Source: JBKPNZ01 sp046732895
Lineage (GTDB): Bacteria; Actinomycetota; Thermoleophilia; Solirubrobacterales; 70-9
Reading direction: 5' to 3'
DNA: 64,000 nucleotides
Assembly: GCA_046732895.1 (NCBI GenBank)
Contig: JBKPNZ010000032.1
Span: 1-64,000 of the forward strand
Shown: piece by piece, positions 23,668 to 31,965 of the stretch
How the letters are laid out: the number at the start of each line of letters is the position of its first letter
Numbering within the stretch: position 1 is the first letter of the stretch
The notes under the pieces: generated by a model
What the model saw: only the letters and a program-made list of their open reading frames with translations
The model's database searches: none
Told to the model about the DNA's origin: nothing
Translations under genes and position numbers: made by a program

Positions 23668-24479
23668 GAGCGAGCCCTGCCTCTCTCCCAGCGATCGAGC
23701 AGCCGCGCCAGCGGGATCGTCACGGCCAGGTAGAGCACCGCTGCGGCGATCATCGGCGTGTAGTTGAAGTCGGTGCCGGAGATGATCTGCGCCTGGCGGA
23801 AGGCCTCCCCGGTGACGCCGATGATCGCGATCAGGGCGACATCCTTCTGCAGGGCGATGAAGTCGTTCAGGAGCGGTGGTCCCACTCGCCGCACCGCCTG
23901 AGGCAGGATCACGTGGCGAAGAGCCTGGCGCTCGGTGAGGCCGATCGCGAGCGCCGCGTCACGCTGGCCGCGATGGACGGACCGCAGGCCGGCGCGGTAG
24001 ACCTCGCTCACGTAGGCGCCGTATGAGAAAGTCAGCGCGATCCCGCCGAGAATGACGGGTTCGGTCGGCAGGCCGCTGAGGTCGAGCGCGGGCACACCGA
24101 AGCCGATCATGTAGACGAGCAGGATCGTCGGGATACCGCGAAAGACATCGGTGTAGACGACCGCCAGCATGCGCAGAGGGAAGAGCGCCGGCGCCTCGAT
24201 TGTCCGCACAAGAGCCACCGCCAGGCCGAGGATCAGCACCGCCACTTCGACGATGCAGAACACCCTGATGTCGAGCCAGAAGGCCTTGGCGATGTCGGGG
24301 AAGGAGGACTTGAACTCGCTCCAGCTGAAGAACGTGTCCCGGACCTCCGGCCAACCAGGGCTGGTGAGGATGAGCACCGCGAGCCCACCCAGGACGACCA
24401 CCGTCGACACGGCGGCGATCGTTCCTCCGCGCCGCGCCTGGCGTCTGCGCGCCTCCGCGCGCTGAGCGCGCCGATCCAC
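23664..24479 (-). CDS. Polar amino acid ABC transporter, permease
   Basis: The 271-residue product has a basic cytoplasmic N-terminus (MDRRAQRAEARRRQARRGG), five to six membrane helices, and the HisM/GlnP-type EAA loop EVYRAGLRSVHRGQRDAALA followed by ILPQAVRR. It has a longer first periplasmic segment (TSPGWPEVRDTFFSWSEF) than short family members. Only one permease gene is present, so the importer is likely a homodimer in the membrane. The start is the GTG at 24479. Confidence 0.92.
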   Translation of the reverse strand: MDRRAQRAEARRRQARRGGTIAAVSTVVVLGGLAVLILTSPGWPEVRDTFFSWSEFKSSFPDIAKAFWLDIRVFCIVEVAVLILGLAVALVRTIEAPALFPLRMLAVVYTDVFRGIPTILLVYMIGFGVPALDLSGLPTEPVILGGIALTFSYGAYVSEVYRAGLRSVHRGQRDAALAIGLTERQALRHVILPQAVRRVGPPLLNDFIALQKDVALIAIIGVTGEAFRQAQIISGTDFNYTPMIAAAVLYLAVTIPLARLLDRWERGRARS

Positions 24480-24498
24480 GGCGGCTACCCCGCCGGGG

Positions 24499-25359
24499 CT
24501 AGTTGAGGACGGGGGCGTCGGTGGCGTCGCTCATCCACTTCTTCTCGATCGCCGGCAGCTCGCCCGACGACTTGAGCTCGTCGATGGCCTGCGATACGCA
24601 CGCGGTGAGCGGCGAATCCTTCTCGAGAAGCGCGCCCCACTCGTCGCCGCCGGGCGCCGCGAACTGGCCGACCGTCGTGGCCTGCGGCACTTGAGCGGCG
24701 GTGAGGTAGAACGCAGTTGGGACGTCGACGACGACCGCATCGACCTGCCCGTTCTTGAGCGCGCTCACCACATCGTTCGACGTGTCGAACACCTGTGGCT
24801 CGGTCGACGGCTGGATCGAGGCGTTGACCGCATCGAGGCTCGTGGTGCCGATCTGAACGCCGATCTTGGCGCTGGCGAGATCGGCCAGCGAAGTCGCGCT
24901 CGCGGCATCCGAGTCCTTCAGGGCGACCACCGCCTGGTCGGCCTTGTAGTAGGGCGTCGAGAAGTCCACCTGCTCGGCTCGTTTGTCCGTGATCGAGATC
25001 TGATTGACGTCGAAGTCGAAGTCCTTCGGACCAGGGGCATAGGAGGCGTTGAACGGCTCCACCGTCCACTCCACGTCCGAGCTGGAGAACCCGAGTTGGT
25101 CGGCGATCGCATACGCGACGGCGCTCTCGAAGCCCTTGCCGTTCGTCGGGTCGTTGTCCTCGAAGTAGGGCGGGTAGGCGGGCTTGTCAGTGGCCACCGT
25201 GAGCTTGCCGGCGGTCTGCGTGTCGAGCTTCGCCGCCGTGCAGTTCTCGGCGCTCGCGCTGGTGCTCGTGCTCGAATCGGACGAGTCGCTGTCGCCGCAA
25301 CCCGCCATCACGGCGAGGAGGGCGGCCAGCATCAGGATCTGGACTTTGGGGCGGAACAC
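24499..25359 (-). CDS. Amino acid ABC transporter, solute-binding lipoprotein
   Basis: The 286-residue product has a lipoprotein signal with lipobox V-M-A-G-C (Cys21), followed by a Ser/Asp/Thr-rich linker. The mature part is a family 3 solute-binding protein: LTVATDKPAYPPYFEDNDP, KGFESAVAYAIADQLGF, the DFDVNQISITDKRAEQVDFSTPYY motif and ALKNGQVDAVVVDVPTA. The Asp and Arg positions in ISITDKRAEQ fit amino acid carboxylate/amine recognition. The start is a GTG at 25359. The gene precedes the permease and ATPase on the same strand. Confidence 0.92.
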   Translation of the reverse strand: MFRPKVQILMLAALLAVMAGCGDSDSSDSSTSTSASAENCTAAKLDTQTAGKLTVATDKPAYPPYFEDNDPTNGKGFESAVAYAIADQLGFSSSDVEWTVEPFNASYAPGPKDFDFDVNQISITDKRAEQVDFSTPYYKADQAVVALKDSDAASATSLADLASAKIGVQIGTTSLDAVNASIQPSTEPQVFDTSNDVVSALKNGQVDAVVVDVPTAFYLTAAQVPQATTVGQFAAPGGDEWGALLEKDSPLTACVSQAIDELKSSGELPAIEKKWMSDATDAPVLN

Positions 25360-25412
25360 GGCGAGGCCTCCGGTCTGCGGTTGCGGCGCAAGATCCTACG
25401 CCAGCCGCTCGA

Positions 25413-27710
25413 TCAGTGCAGGATCTTGAACTTCCGCTTCGCCGGCGACGTGTCGGTCAAGTCGTCCGCGTCGGTCGCGCGCGCCCGGAAGACATGCTTG
25501 CCGGGCGACAGGCCCTTGAGATCCAGAGGCGAGTCGCACGCCGTGAAGGCCTCACCGTCCAGGCTGCAGTCGAAGGTGGAGTCGACGTCGCTTGAGTCGA
25601 AGGTGAAGGTCACATTGCGCTTGTGCGTCACGCGTGGCGGGCCGCTGCGGATGAACGTGTCCGGCGGACCGCCGGCGAAGTCACGCGCGAGGTGATAGTC
25701 GGGCGGCAGAACCTTCTCGGCAGTGTCCTTCACGAGTCCGTGGAGCGAGCCGGGCACCTCGCGCACAGGCAGGCGCAGCTCGAGGTCCGACACGTCGACC
25801 GGCTTCTGGCCGGGCGATGCGTGACCGTAGGGCGCGTCGTCGGGCAGCAGCTCGAGCTTGGCGATGTGGCCCTCGTCGAAGTGGTAGGCGTTCGGGTTGA
25901 GCTGGAAGACCTGCCGGTGGGGCTTGCTGCTCACGTCGGGTCGCCAGAGCCCGCGGGCGACGAGCGTCTGCTGGCCGTCGAGGCCGACGTCGAGGAGGCG
26001 GGCGGCGACCTGGGTGTTGTCGCCCGGCGCGGTGAAGTCGGCGATCACCGTGGGCGAACCGATGAGCGTGTAGCCGCCGGCCGGCGCGGGATCAAGGCGA
26101 TAGTTCACCGTCTTCGGGTTGTCGGCGCCATCCGTCTGAGTGCACGCCGTTGCCGGGGGCGGCGGCGGCGTGTTTGCCGGCGTGTTCCCGAACTCGGGCC
26201 CGTACTGCGTTCCCGTCTTGGAGATCGTCTGCCGCGGACCGCTCTTGAACCGGATCTCGCCCTTTGAGAGCTCGGGGTACGTGTCGGCGACGTAGGGGCC
26301 GCCGGGCGCAGCCCCCACCGGGCAGGTCTGGGTCATCGCCTGAACCTGGTTCGGCGGGGGATCGCCGTTGCCCTTCAGGTAGTAGTCGAACCAGGCATTC
26401 TCGGCAGCGCCCATGGCAGCCACCGTCGCCGCCTTGTTCTGGCTGCGCGGGTGGCCGAAGTCAAGGAGATTCAGGGCGAGAGGGGTGTTCGGATACTCCG
26501 TTCGCGTGCGGTTGTAGAAGCGGATCGCCTCCATCGCGGGGAAGAGGTCGTCGGTCCACCCGTTCGTGATCATCGAGGGAGCCGGCGGCTCGGAATGGTC
26601 GATGTAGTACGAGGAGTGGTGCTGGGTGATCTCGTCGATGATCGCCTGCGCCTCGGGGTCGTCGTCGTAGGGGCCCCCGGTGTCGAGGAGCGACTGCCAC
26701 CCGGTCAGGTCGGCGCCGGGCGTGCCGATCGGGGCGTAGAAGCCGTTCAGGAACCCCTGGATGTAGAGCGTGTTCACCCATGCCTGCTTCTCGACGCCGA
26801 TCCGACCGTTCCCGCTGAAGTACGGGGCGTCGGAGACGTAGTCCAAGGTGCTTCCGTTCGGCACCAGCGAGTATGCGAGGTCGGTCCACGGGATCTCCGG
26901 AGCCGCGGCGGCGATGTGAAGTGGGGTTGAGTCGGGACTCGTCCACGGAACGAGCGAGCCGTTGGTGAGCATCTTGCGGTCCTTGAGGGCGGCGAGCGCC
27001 ATCGACATGCCGCCGCCGTATGAGGCGCCGGTCGCGCCGATCGCGCCCGGGTCGACGACACCCTCGTCGACGAGCTCGCCGACGAGCTCCTGTGCGTCGC
27101 GGACCTCATACCGCGTGTCCATGAGCCGGACGTAGCCGTTCGCGCAGCCGTCTGGGTCGGCGTTCCGGGAGGCGTTGTTGCCGCACGACTCACCGAAGCC
27201 GCGGGTGGTGAGGCTCATCGTCGCGTAGCCCTGGTTCAGCCAGCGGCGCATCGAGCCGAGCCCGATCTTGGTCCCGGCGTAGCCGTGGAACATCATGACC
27301 ACGGGGAAGTCGCCGTCCCCCTCTTCCGGCTCTGGGGGAAGCGCGACGTTCACATCGATCGGGACTCCGTCGAAGGTCTTCACCGTCGTACGGACGGGGG
27401 TGCCGTTGAGGGTGCCGCAGAAGCGAACCCCGGCATCGCTCAGCTGCTGGCCCGGCCCGGTGCCGTCGAGCATCTCACAGCTCACCGGAGTGGCGGGACT
27501 GCCCGACCCGGGGATGGCGTCGGTGAAAACGCTCGTCACCTCGGCGTGGGCGGCAGGAGCCAGGACGAGCGCGCCGCAGGCAGCCGCCAGCGTCAGGAGG
27601 AGACGGCGCGGAGCGTGGCGCGATCGCGTTGCGATCCCCTGCGTCGCCTCCTGCCCCGCTCCCGCCTCCGTGCGCACCGGCACAGGTTGGCGGGCCGAGC
27701 CTCGCCCCAC
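25413..27710 (-). CDS. Large exported CocE/NonD family hydrolase with C-terminal Ig-like domain
   Basis: The product is about 765 residues with a signal peptide near residues 33-56 (RRLLLTLAAACGALVLAPAAHA). The GTG start at 27710 is uncertain. The hydrolase domain shows VVMMFHGYAGTKIG, the nucleophile elbow GASYGG, TNGWTDDLFP (Asp region) and LLDFGHPRSQ (His region), then a jelly-roll domain like that of the 15.6 kb relative. A final domain of about 80 residues (TFDSSDVDSTFDCSLDGEAF...SPGKHVFRARATDADD) is an Ig-like module common in exported proteins of this class. The substrate is unknown; the enzyme is probably cell-surface or secreted. Confidence 0.8.
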   Translation of the reverse strand: MGRGSARQPVPVRTEAGAGQEATQGIATRSRHAPRRLLLTLAAACGALVLAPAAHAEVTSVFTDAIPGSGSPATPVSCEMLDGTGPGQQLSDAGVRFCGTLNGTPVRTTVKTFDGVPIDVNVALPPEPEEGDGDFPVVMMFHGYAGTKIGLGSMRRWLNQGYATMSLTTRGFGESCGNNASRNADPDGCANGYVRLMDTRYEVRDAQELVGELVDEGVVDPGAIGATGASYGGGMSMALAALKDRKMLTNGSLVPWTSPDSTPLHIAAAAPEIPWTDLAYSLVPNGSTLDYVSDAPYFSGNGRIGVEKQAWVNTLYIQGFLNGFYAPIGTPGADLTGWQSLLDTGGPYDDDPEAQAIIDEITQHHSSYYIDHSEPPAPSMITNGWTDDLFPAMEAIRFYNRTRTEYPNTPLALNLLDFGHPRSQNKAATVAAMGAAENAWFDYYLKGNGDPPPNQVQAMTQTCPVGAAPGGPYVADTYPELSKGEIRFKSGPRQTISKTGTQYGPEFGNTPANTPPPPPATACTQTDGADNPKTVNYRLDPAPAGGYTLIGSPTVIADFTAPGDNTQVAARLLDVGLDGQQTLVARGLWRPDVSSKPHRQVFQLNPNAYHFDEGHIAKLELLPDDAPYGHASPGQKPVDVSDLELRLPVREVPGSLHGLVKDTAEKVLPPDYHLARDFAGGPPDTFIRSGPPRVTHKRNVTFTFDSSDVDSTFDCSLDGEAFTACDSPLDLKGLSPGKHVFRARATDADDLTDTSPAKRKFKILH

Positions 27711-27743
27711 ATCGCGGGGCGCCCGCAGAGTCGTTGCGGCTTT

Positions 27744-28793
27744 CTACTGAGAGGCGCTTGCGGTGCGCCGCTGTGAGGTCGCGGCCTCAGCCCAGGTGAC
27801 GAGCCGGCCGCGCTCCTCGTCCCAGAGCTTCAGCCGCACGCAGCGCAGGCCCTCCCACAGGGAGAGCGTGGGGACGTCGTGGAAGATCGGATTGGCCTCG
27901 TGGGCCCGCTGGAGGTTGTAGTTGGGCACCCGCGCGCTGAGGTGGTGCACGTGGTGGAAGCCGATGTTCCCGGAGAAGAACTGGAGGATCTTCGGCAGCT
28001 TCAGGTAGGAGCTTCCGCGGAGGGCCGCGTCGGCGTAGCTCCAATCGTCGGAGTTCTGCCAATAGGCGTCCTCGAACTGATGTTGGACGTAGAAGAGCCA
28101 GATGCCCGCCGAGCCGGCGAGCAGCGCCGTGGGGATCTGGACGAGCAGGTATTCCTGCCAGCCCACCAGCCAGCACATGGCCACGATGAGCGCTACGAGG
28201 GCGACATCCGTTGCGTAGACGCTGCGCTGGATGCGCTCCCGCGCATCGCGGGATACCCAGCGCGGCGAGATGATCATCGCCCAGAGGGGTCCGAACCCGA
28301 ACATCACGACCGGATTGCGAAAGAGCCGATAGCCGAGCTTCTGCCGCCACGACATCGCTCGGTATTCGGCGACCGTGTAGGTCGGGACGTCGCCGACGCC
28401 ACGCCGATCGAGATCACCCGACGTCGCGTGATGGACCGCGTGCTCATGCCGCCACCGGAGAAACGGCGTGAACACCAGAAGGCCGAGAACCGAGCCGAGC
28501 CACGTGTTGGCGCGCTTCGAGGGAAAGAACGAGCCATGCGCGCAATCGTGGAAGACGATGTAGGTGCGAACGAGGAAGCCGGCGGCGGGGAACATGACGG
28601 GCAAGACGAGCAGGTACGAGATGTCGTAGAGCCAGAACATGAGCGCCATCAGGCCGAGATAGGGCACGACCGAGGTCGCGAGGTCGAGCAGGCTCCGACC
28701 GAGGTGAGGACGCGCGTAGGGCGCAAGGGCGGTTTTCCAGAAGGTCGGGCCACCGCTGGCTGCCGTGGTCTTTGCGGTGGCCGATTCGCTCAT
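27744..28793 (-). CDS. Fatty acid desaturase
   Basis: The 349-residue membrane protein has the three histidine boxes of the membrane desaturase superfamily: HDCAH (in YIVFHDCAHGSFF), HEHAVHH (in RWRHEHAVHHATSGD) and HHVHH (GFHHVHHLSARVPNYNL). Together they hold a di-iron site. The WRHEHAVHHATSG pattern resembles acyl-lipid omega-type desaturases. The start is the ATG at 28793 (MSESATAKTT). It is divergent from the exonuclease gene, and a 7-base-pair hairpin lies between them. Confidence 0.9.
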   Translation of the reverse strand: MSESATAKTTAASGGPTFWKTALAPYARPHLGRSLLDLATSVVPYLGLMALMFWLYDISYLLVLPVMFPAAGFLVRTYIVFHDCAHGSFFPSKRANTWLGSVLGLLVFTPFLRWRHEHAVHHATSGDLDRRGVGDVPTYTVAEYRAMSWRQKLGYRLFRNPVVMFGFGPLWAMIISPRWVSRDARERIQRSVYATDVALVALIVAMCWLVGWQEYLLVQIPTALLAGSAGIWLFYVQHQFEDAYWQNSDDWSYADAALRGSSYLKLPKILQFFSGNIGFHHVHHLSARVPNYNLQRAHEANPIFHDVPTLSLWEGLRCVRLKLWDEERGRLVTWAEAATSQRRTASASQ

Positions 28794-28821
28794 GCTCGCT
28801 GCATCCCGTGCCCGACTTCCT

Positions 28822-28839
28822 CCGCTTCGAAGGAAGCGG
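28822..28839. promoter_or_regulatory. Inverted repeat between desaturase and exonuclease genes
   Basis: CCGCTTC (28822-28828) and GAAGCGG (28833-28839) form a perfect 7-base-pair inverted repeat around GAAG. It lies 29 bases upstream of the desaturase ATG in the divergent region. It could be an operator or a hairpin in the desaturase leader. It shares GCTT...AAGC with the dispersed dyad repeat but has a 6-base rather than 8-base spacer. Confidence 0.35.
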
Positions 28840-28898
28840 TCACTCGGCCATCCTAGACGTCTTTGCCGACACGCGTCGGCGATCGCTACCGTGGCGCC

Positions 28899-29762
28899 GT
28901 GGCCGGCCCCCTCCTTGCAGTCGATGCGCCCTCGATGCTCTACCGGGCGTTCTATGCCCTGCCGAAGTCGATCAAGGGCGCCGACGGCAAGCCGGTGAAC
29001 GCACTTCTCGGTGCCGCCAACCTGATCCTGCGCGAGGTTGAGACCCATGATCCGCGCGCCGTCGTGCTCTGCTTCGGGCCCGACGCCGCCACGTATCGCG
29101 TCGAGCTCTATCCCGACTACCACGCGGCCCGGCCCGAGATGCCACCGGAGCTGGTTCCCCAGTGGGCCGACGCCGACGACTTCTTCAGCGCCTTCGGCTG
29201 GATCGTCGCCCACCACGACTCGCTCGAGGCCGACGATCTGCTCGGGTCCTTCGCATCGCGCGAGGTCGAGGCGGGCGGGAGCGCACTCATCCTGAGCGGC
29301 GATCGCGACATGTACCAGTGCGCCAGCGACAGCGTGACCATCCTCTACGTCAAGACGGGTTCGAGGGGCGCCGAGGAGGTCGACCCGGATGAGGTTCGCC
29401 GCCGCTACGGCGTCCCGCCCGAGCTCGTTCCCGACTTCATCGCACTTCGCGGCGATCCCTCGGATGGACTGCCGGGTGCGAAGGGCGTCGGCGAGAAGAC
29501 CGCCGCCGACCTGCTCCGCCGCCACGGCTCGCTGGAAGAGGTGCTGGACGGCGCGCTGCGCGAGCAGAGTCCGCGCTTGCGCGGCGCCCTGACCGAGGGC
29601 CGCGAGGAGCTTCTCGCCTTCAAACAGATCGCGCTGCTCCAGGACGCCAACGTCGAGCTGCCACCGGACTCTCCGACGGACTGGACCGCCGCGGCCGCGG
29701 CCGCGAGTGAACGGGGGATGAACCGGCTCGCCGAGCGCCTCGAAAAGGCAGCCGCGGGCTAG
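28899..29762 (+). CDS. 5'-3' exonuclease (PolA N-domain-like)
   Basis: The 287-residue product matches the stand-alone 5' nuclease domain: LLAVDAPSMLYRAFYALP, VLCFGPDAATYRVELYPDYH, SLEADDLLG and LSGDRDMYQ (metal-binding acids), then the helix-hairpin-helix segment ALRGDPSDGLPGAKGVGEKTA. Family members remove RNA primers and flaps or act in repair. There is no polymerase domain, as is normal for this actinobacterial paralogue. I chose the GTG at 28899; an upstream ATG at 28863 would lengthen it by 12 residues. Confidence 0.9.
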   Translation: MAGPLLAVDAPSMLYRAFYALPKSIKGADGKPVNALLGAANLILREVETHDPRAVVLCFGPDAATYRVELYPDYHAARPEMPPELVPQWADADDFFSAFGWIVAHHDSLEADDLLGSFASREVEAGGSALILSGDRDMYQCASDSVTILYVKTGSRGAEEVDPDEVRRRYGVPPELVPDFIALRGDPSDGLPGAKGVGEKTAADLLRRHGSLEEVLDGALREQSPRLRGALTEGREELLAFKQIALLQDANVELPPDSPTDWTAAAAAASERGMNRLAERLEKAAAG

Positions 29763-29768
29763 CTCAGC

Positions 29769-30233
29769 TCACGGCTGGTACGGAGGCGCCTCGCCCCACC
29801 CCCACCGCGGCACGGGCGCGTGCTCGGCCACCTCGGCGCCGGGCTGGGAGTTGTGCATGGCAAGCCGGGTGCCCCACTCGACGTAGGCGACGAAGGCGGA
29901 CCGGAACTCGGGGTCGGCCGGGAGCCCGGCGTCGTCCGCGGCGAGGCTCATCAAGGACGCGAATCGGAAGCGGTGCTCGGGCGTGATGCCCAGGCCGCCG
30001 TGCTTGGCCAGCATCTGCTCGTAGCCGCCGAGCTCATCCGTATAGCGCTGCGGGCCGCCGAACACCTCCGACCACCACGCGATGACGTGGTTGCGGTGCT
30101 CCTCGGTCACCCCGCCCGGAAAGTAGGGCGAGAGCAGATCGTCGTTCTCGACGCGGTCGTAGAACGCGTTGATCAGGCGCTCGAAGGCCTCTGCCCCGCC
30201 GGCCCATTCGAAGAGCGTCGGAGTGCTCGACAC
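29769..30233 (-). CDS. Truncated hemoglobin (group II type)
   Basis: The 154-residue product has the 2-over-2 globin pattern: TLFEWAGGAEAFERLINAFYDRVENDDLLSPYF-type start, a WWSEVFGGP helix E segment, the proximal His in LAKHGGLGITPEHRFRF, and W residues near the C-terminus (YVEWGTRLAM). A longer C-terminal tail rich in Pro and Trp (PVPRWGWGEAPPYQP) is the hallmark of a subgroup of actinobacterial globins. It probably binds O2 or NO at heme. The start is a GTG at 30233. Confidence 0.88.
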   Translation of the reverse strand: MSSTPTLFEWAGGAEAFERLINAFYDRVENDDLLSPYFPGGVTEEHRNHVIAWWSEVFGGPQRYTDELGGYEQMLAKHGGLGITPEHRFRFASLMSLAADDAGLPADPEFRSAFVAYVEWGTRLAMHNSQPGAEVAEHAPVPRWGWGEAPPYQP

Positions 30234-30242
30234 GCCTTCAGG

Positions 30243-31562
30243 TTACGCATCTTCGGAGCCGGGCCGGTGGCCCTGGACCCGGCCGCCACCCTTGCGCTTG
30301 GCCTCGTACATCGCCGCGTCGGCCTGCGCGAGCAGGCGCTCGGGCGAGCGGAACCGACCGCGGATCTGAGCCACGCCCGCACTGGCGCCCATCCCCGCGA
30401 GCGCGGGGGCGAGCTCCTCGGCCCGCGCCGAGATCAGGTTGACCAGCTCCCCGGCGATGCCTGCCGCCTGCACCTGGTTTGCGCCGCGGAGCAGAGCCGC
30501 GAACTCATCTCCGCCGATCCTGGCCACGGTGTCGCTCTCCCGCAGGCGCTTGGTCATCGCGTCGGCGGCCGCGCGAAGAAGCTGATCGCCGACGTGATGG
30601 CCCAGGGAGTCGTTCACCTGCTTGAGCCCGTCGACGTCGAGCATCACGATCGTCGCGGGATCGTCGTCACGACGCCGTCGCCTCACCTCCACCTCGAGCT
30701 CTGCCAGGAACCGCCGCCGATTGCACAGTCCGGTGAGGGAATCGTGATCGGCGAAGAACTGGAGCTCGGACTCGAACTGCTTGCGCTCGGTGATGTCGAT
30801 CAGCAGGCCGTCGTAGTAGCGGACGCCGTCGGCGTCGAGTCGCAGCACGGCCTCGTCGCGAACCCAGACGATGCGGCCGTCGCGGGTGACCAGCCGGTAC
30901 TCGGTCGCAACCGGCGCGCTGCGGGCCACGTCGCGGTCCTCCTCCTCGAAGACGCGGGCGCGGTCGTCGGGGTGAACGCGATCGGCCCAGAGGCCGGAAT
31001 CGGCGATCCACTCCTCGGGTGAGTAACCCATGAACGCCTCGATCTGCGGCGAGACGTAACGCCAACGGCCGCGCTCCCCCGGTTCGGCTACGTAGACCAC
31101 GGCCGGGAGTCGCTCGATCAGCTCCTCGCCGCCACGCGGGCGCTCGTCGGCCCCGGACGGAACCGCGGAGCGGCCGTCCCCCTCGATCTCGTGCGCGGCC
31201 GCCACGACGCCGGTGATCTCGCCATCGTCATCGGTCATCGGGGTCAGATCGCAGTGCAGGTGGGCGTGGCTGCCATCGGCGCGGCGGATCAGGATGCGCT
31301 GCTTCAGCCTCGTCTGACCCTCGCGAGCGCGCAGGAACATCGCGTTGGCGTCCTCGGCGAGACCGGCGGGAATCAGCTCGTCGGCCGGAAGGCCGACGAG
31401 CTCCTCCGGCTCGTAGCCGAGCAGCCAGCGCGACGCGGCGTTCACGTAGGCGATCCGGCCGTCGATGCCGATCAAGGCGATCAGGACCGCAGTCGACGCC
31501 TCGAGGATCTCTACGTACGGAATCCCCTCCGCGGTCGTGGGCGCGGAGGCTCGTCGTTCCAT
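30243..31562 (-). CDS. Diguanylate cyclase with two PAS domains
   Basis: The 439-residue product has a first PAS domain (about 17-125: IALIGIDGRIAYVNAASRWLLGYEPEELVG), a second PAS/PAC domain (about 150-270: WRYVSPQIEAFMGYSPEEW... LIDITERKQFE) and a GGDEF domain (about 270-430). The catalytic motif GGDEF is intact, and the I-site RxxD (RESD) lies five residues before it, so product inhibition is expected. There is no membrane span, so it senses a cytoplasmic signal or ligand. It is a working counterpart of the decayed cyclase at 2.9-3.4 kb. A 9-base-pair inverted repeat lies 20 bases upstream of the ATG. Confidence 0.92.
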   Translation of the reverse strand: MERRASAPTTAEGIPYVEILEASTAVLIALIGIDGRIAYVNAASRWLLGYEPEELVGLPADELIPAGLAEDANAMFLRAREGQTRLKQRILIRRADGSHAHLHCDLTPMTDDDGEITGVVAAAHEIEGDGRSAVPSGADERPRGGEELIERLPAVVYVAEPGERGRWRYVSPQIEAFMGYSPEEWIADSGLWADRVHPDDRARVFEEEDRDVARSAPVATEYRLVTRDGRIVWVRDEAVLRLDADGVRYYDGLLIDITERKQFESELQFFADHDSLTGLCNRRRFLAELEVEVRRRRRDDDPATIVMLDVDGLKQVNDSLGHHVGDQLLRAAADAMTKRLRESDTVARIGGDEFAALLRGANQVQAAGIAGELVNLISARAEELAPALAGMGASAGVAQIRGRFRSPERLLAQADAAMYEAKRKGGGRVQGHRPGSEDA

Positions 31563-31581
31563 TAATGCATGGTCCCTCGTT

Positions 31582-31604
31582 CGACGCGCAATCCGTGCGC
31601 GTCG
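31582..31604. promoter_or_regulatory. Perfect 9-bp inverted repeat upstream of the PAS-GGDEF gene
   Basis: CGACGCGCA (31582-31590) and TGCGCGTCG (31596-31604) pair perfectly around ATCCG. Its position 20 bases upstream of the cyclase ATG suits an operator or a structured 5' leader. Together with the remnant ORF at 31678-31848 it is the only signal I see between the cyclase and the methyltransferase start at 31966. Confidence 0.4.
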
Positions 31605-31677
31605 TGCTGTTGATTCCCCATTATCCCTACCCCTGCGGGCGGAGCCGTCACTTTGGCCGGACGAATGTTGGAGGGGA

Positions 31678-31848
31678 TCAGGACGATCCCTTGCGCTCGA
31701 GCCCGACCGCGGCGCGCAACTCCTCGACGTGGCGTTGGACTCGCTCTGAGCCGCGATCCTGGCTTTCGATCAGATCGGCCAGGCCGGCGGCCAGCGCGTC
31801 GATCTTCTGGTGGAGGGCCTCGTCGTAGCGCTTCTCGGAGTTCTGCAA
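31678..31848 (-). pseudogene. Remnant of a helical, coiled-coil-type ORF
   Basis: On the minus strand an open frame encodes about 56 residues with clear heptad-like helix character: LLQNSEKRYDEALHQKIDAL, then LADLIESQDRGSERVQRHVEEL. It is closed upstream by a stop (TGA at the codon for position seven before the TTG), and no usable ATG/GTG or ribosome binding site exists. It resembles the C-terminal end of small hypothetical coiled-coil proteins, so I read it as a truncated gene end. Confidence 0.35.
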
Positions 31849-31965
31849 AAGGGCGATCCCGAGGGATCGTCACCTGGCGGTCGCTCACACGTAGGTGATG
31901 GCCCGATCCGACGCCGATCAATCGGGAAAGCGAGCTGCCCGGCGCCGGTGCTGGAAGATGCACGG

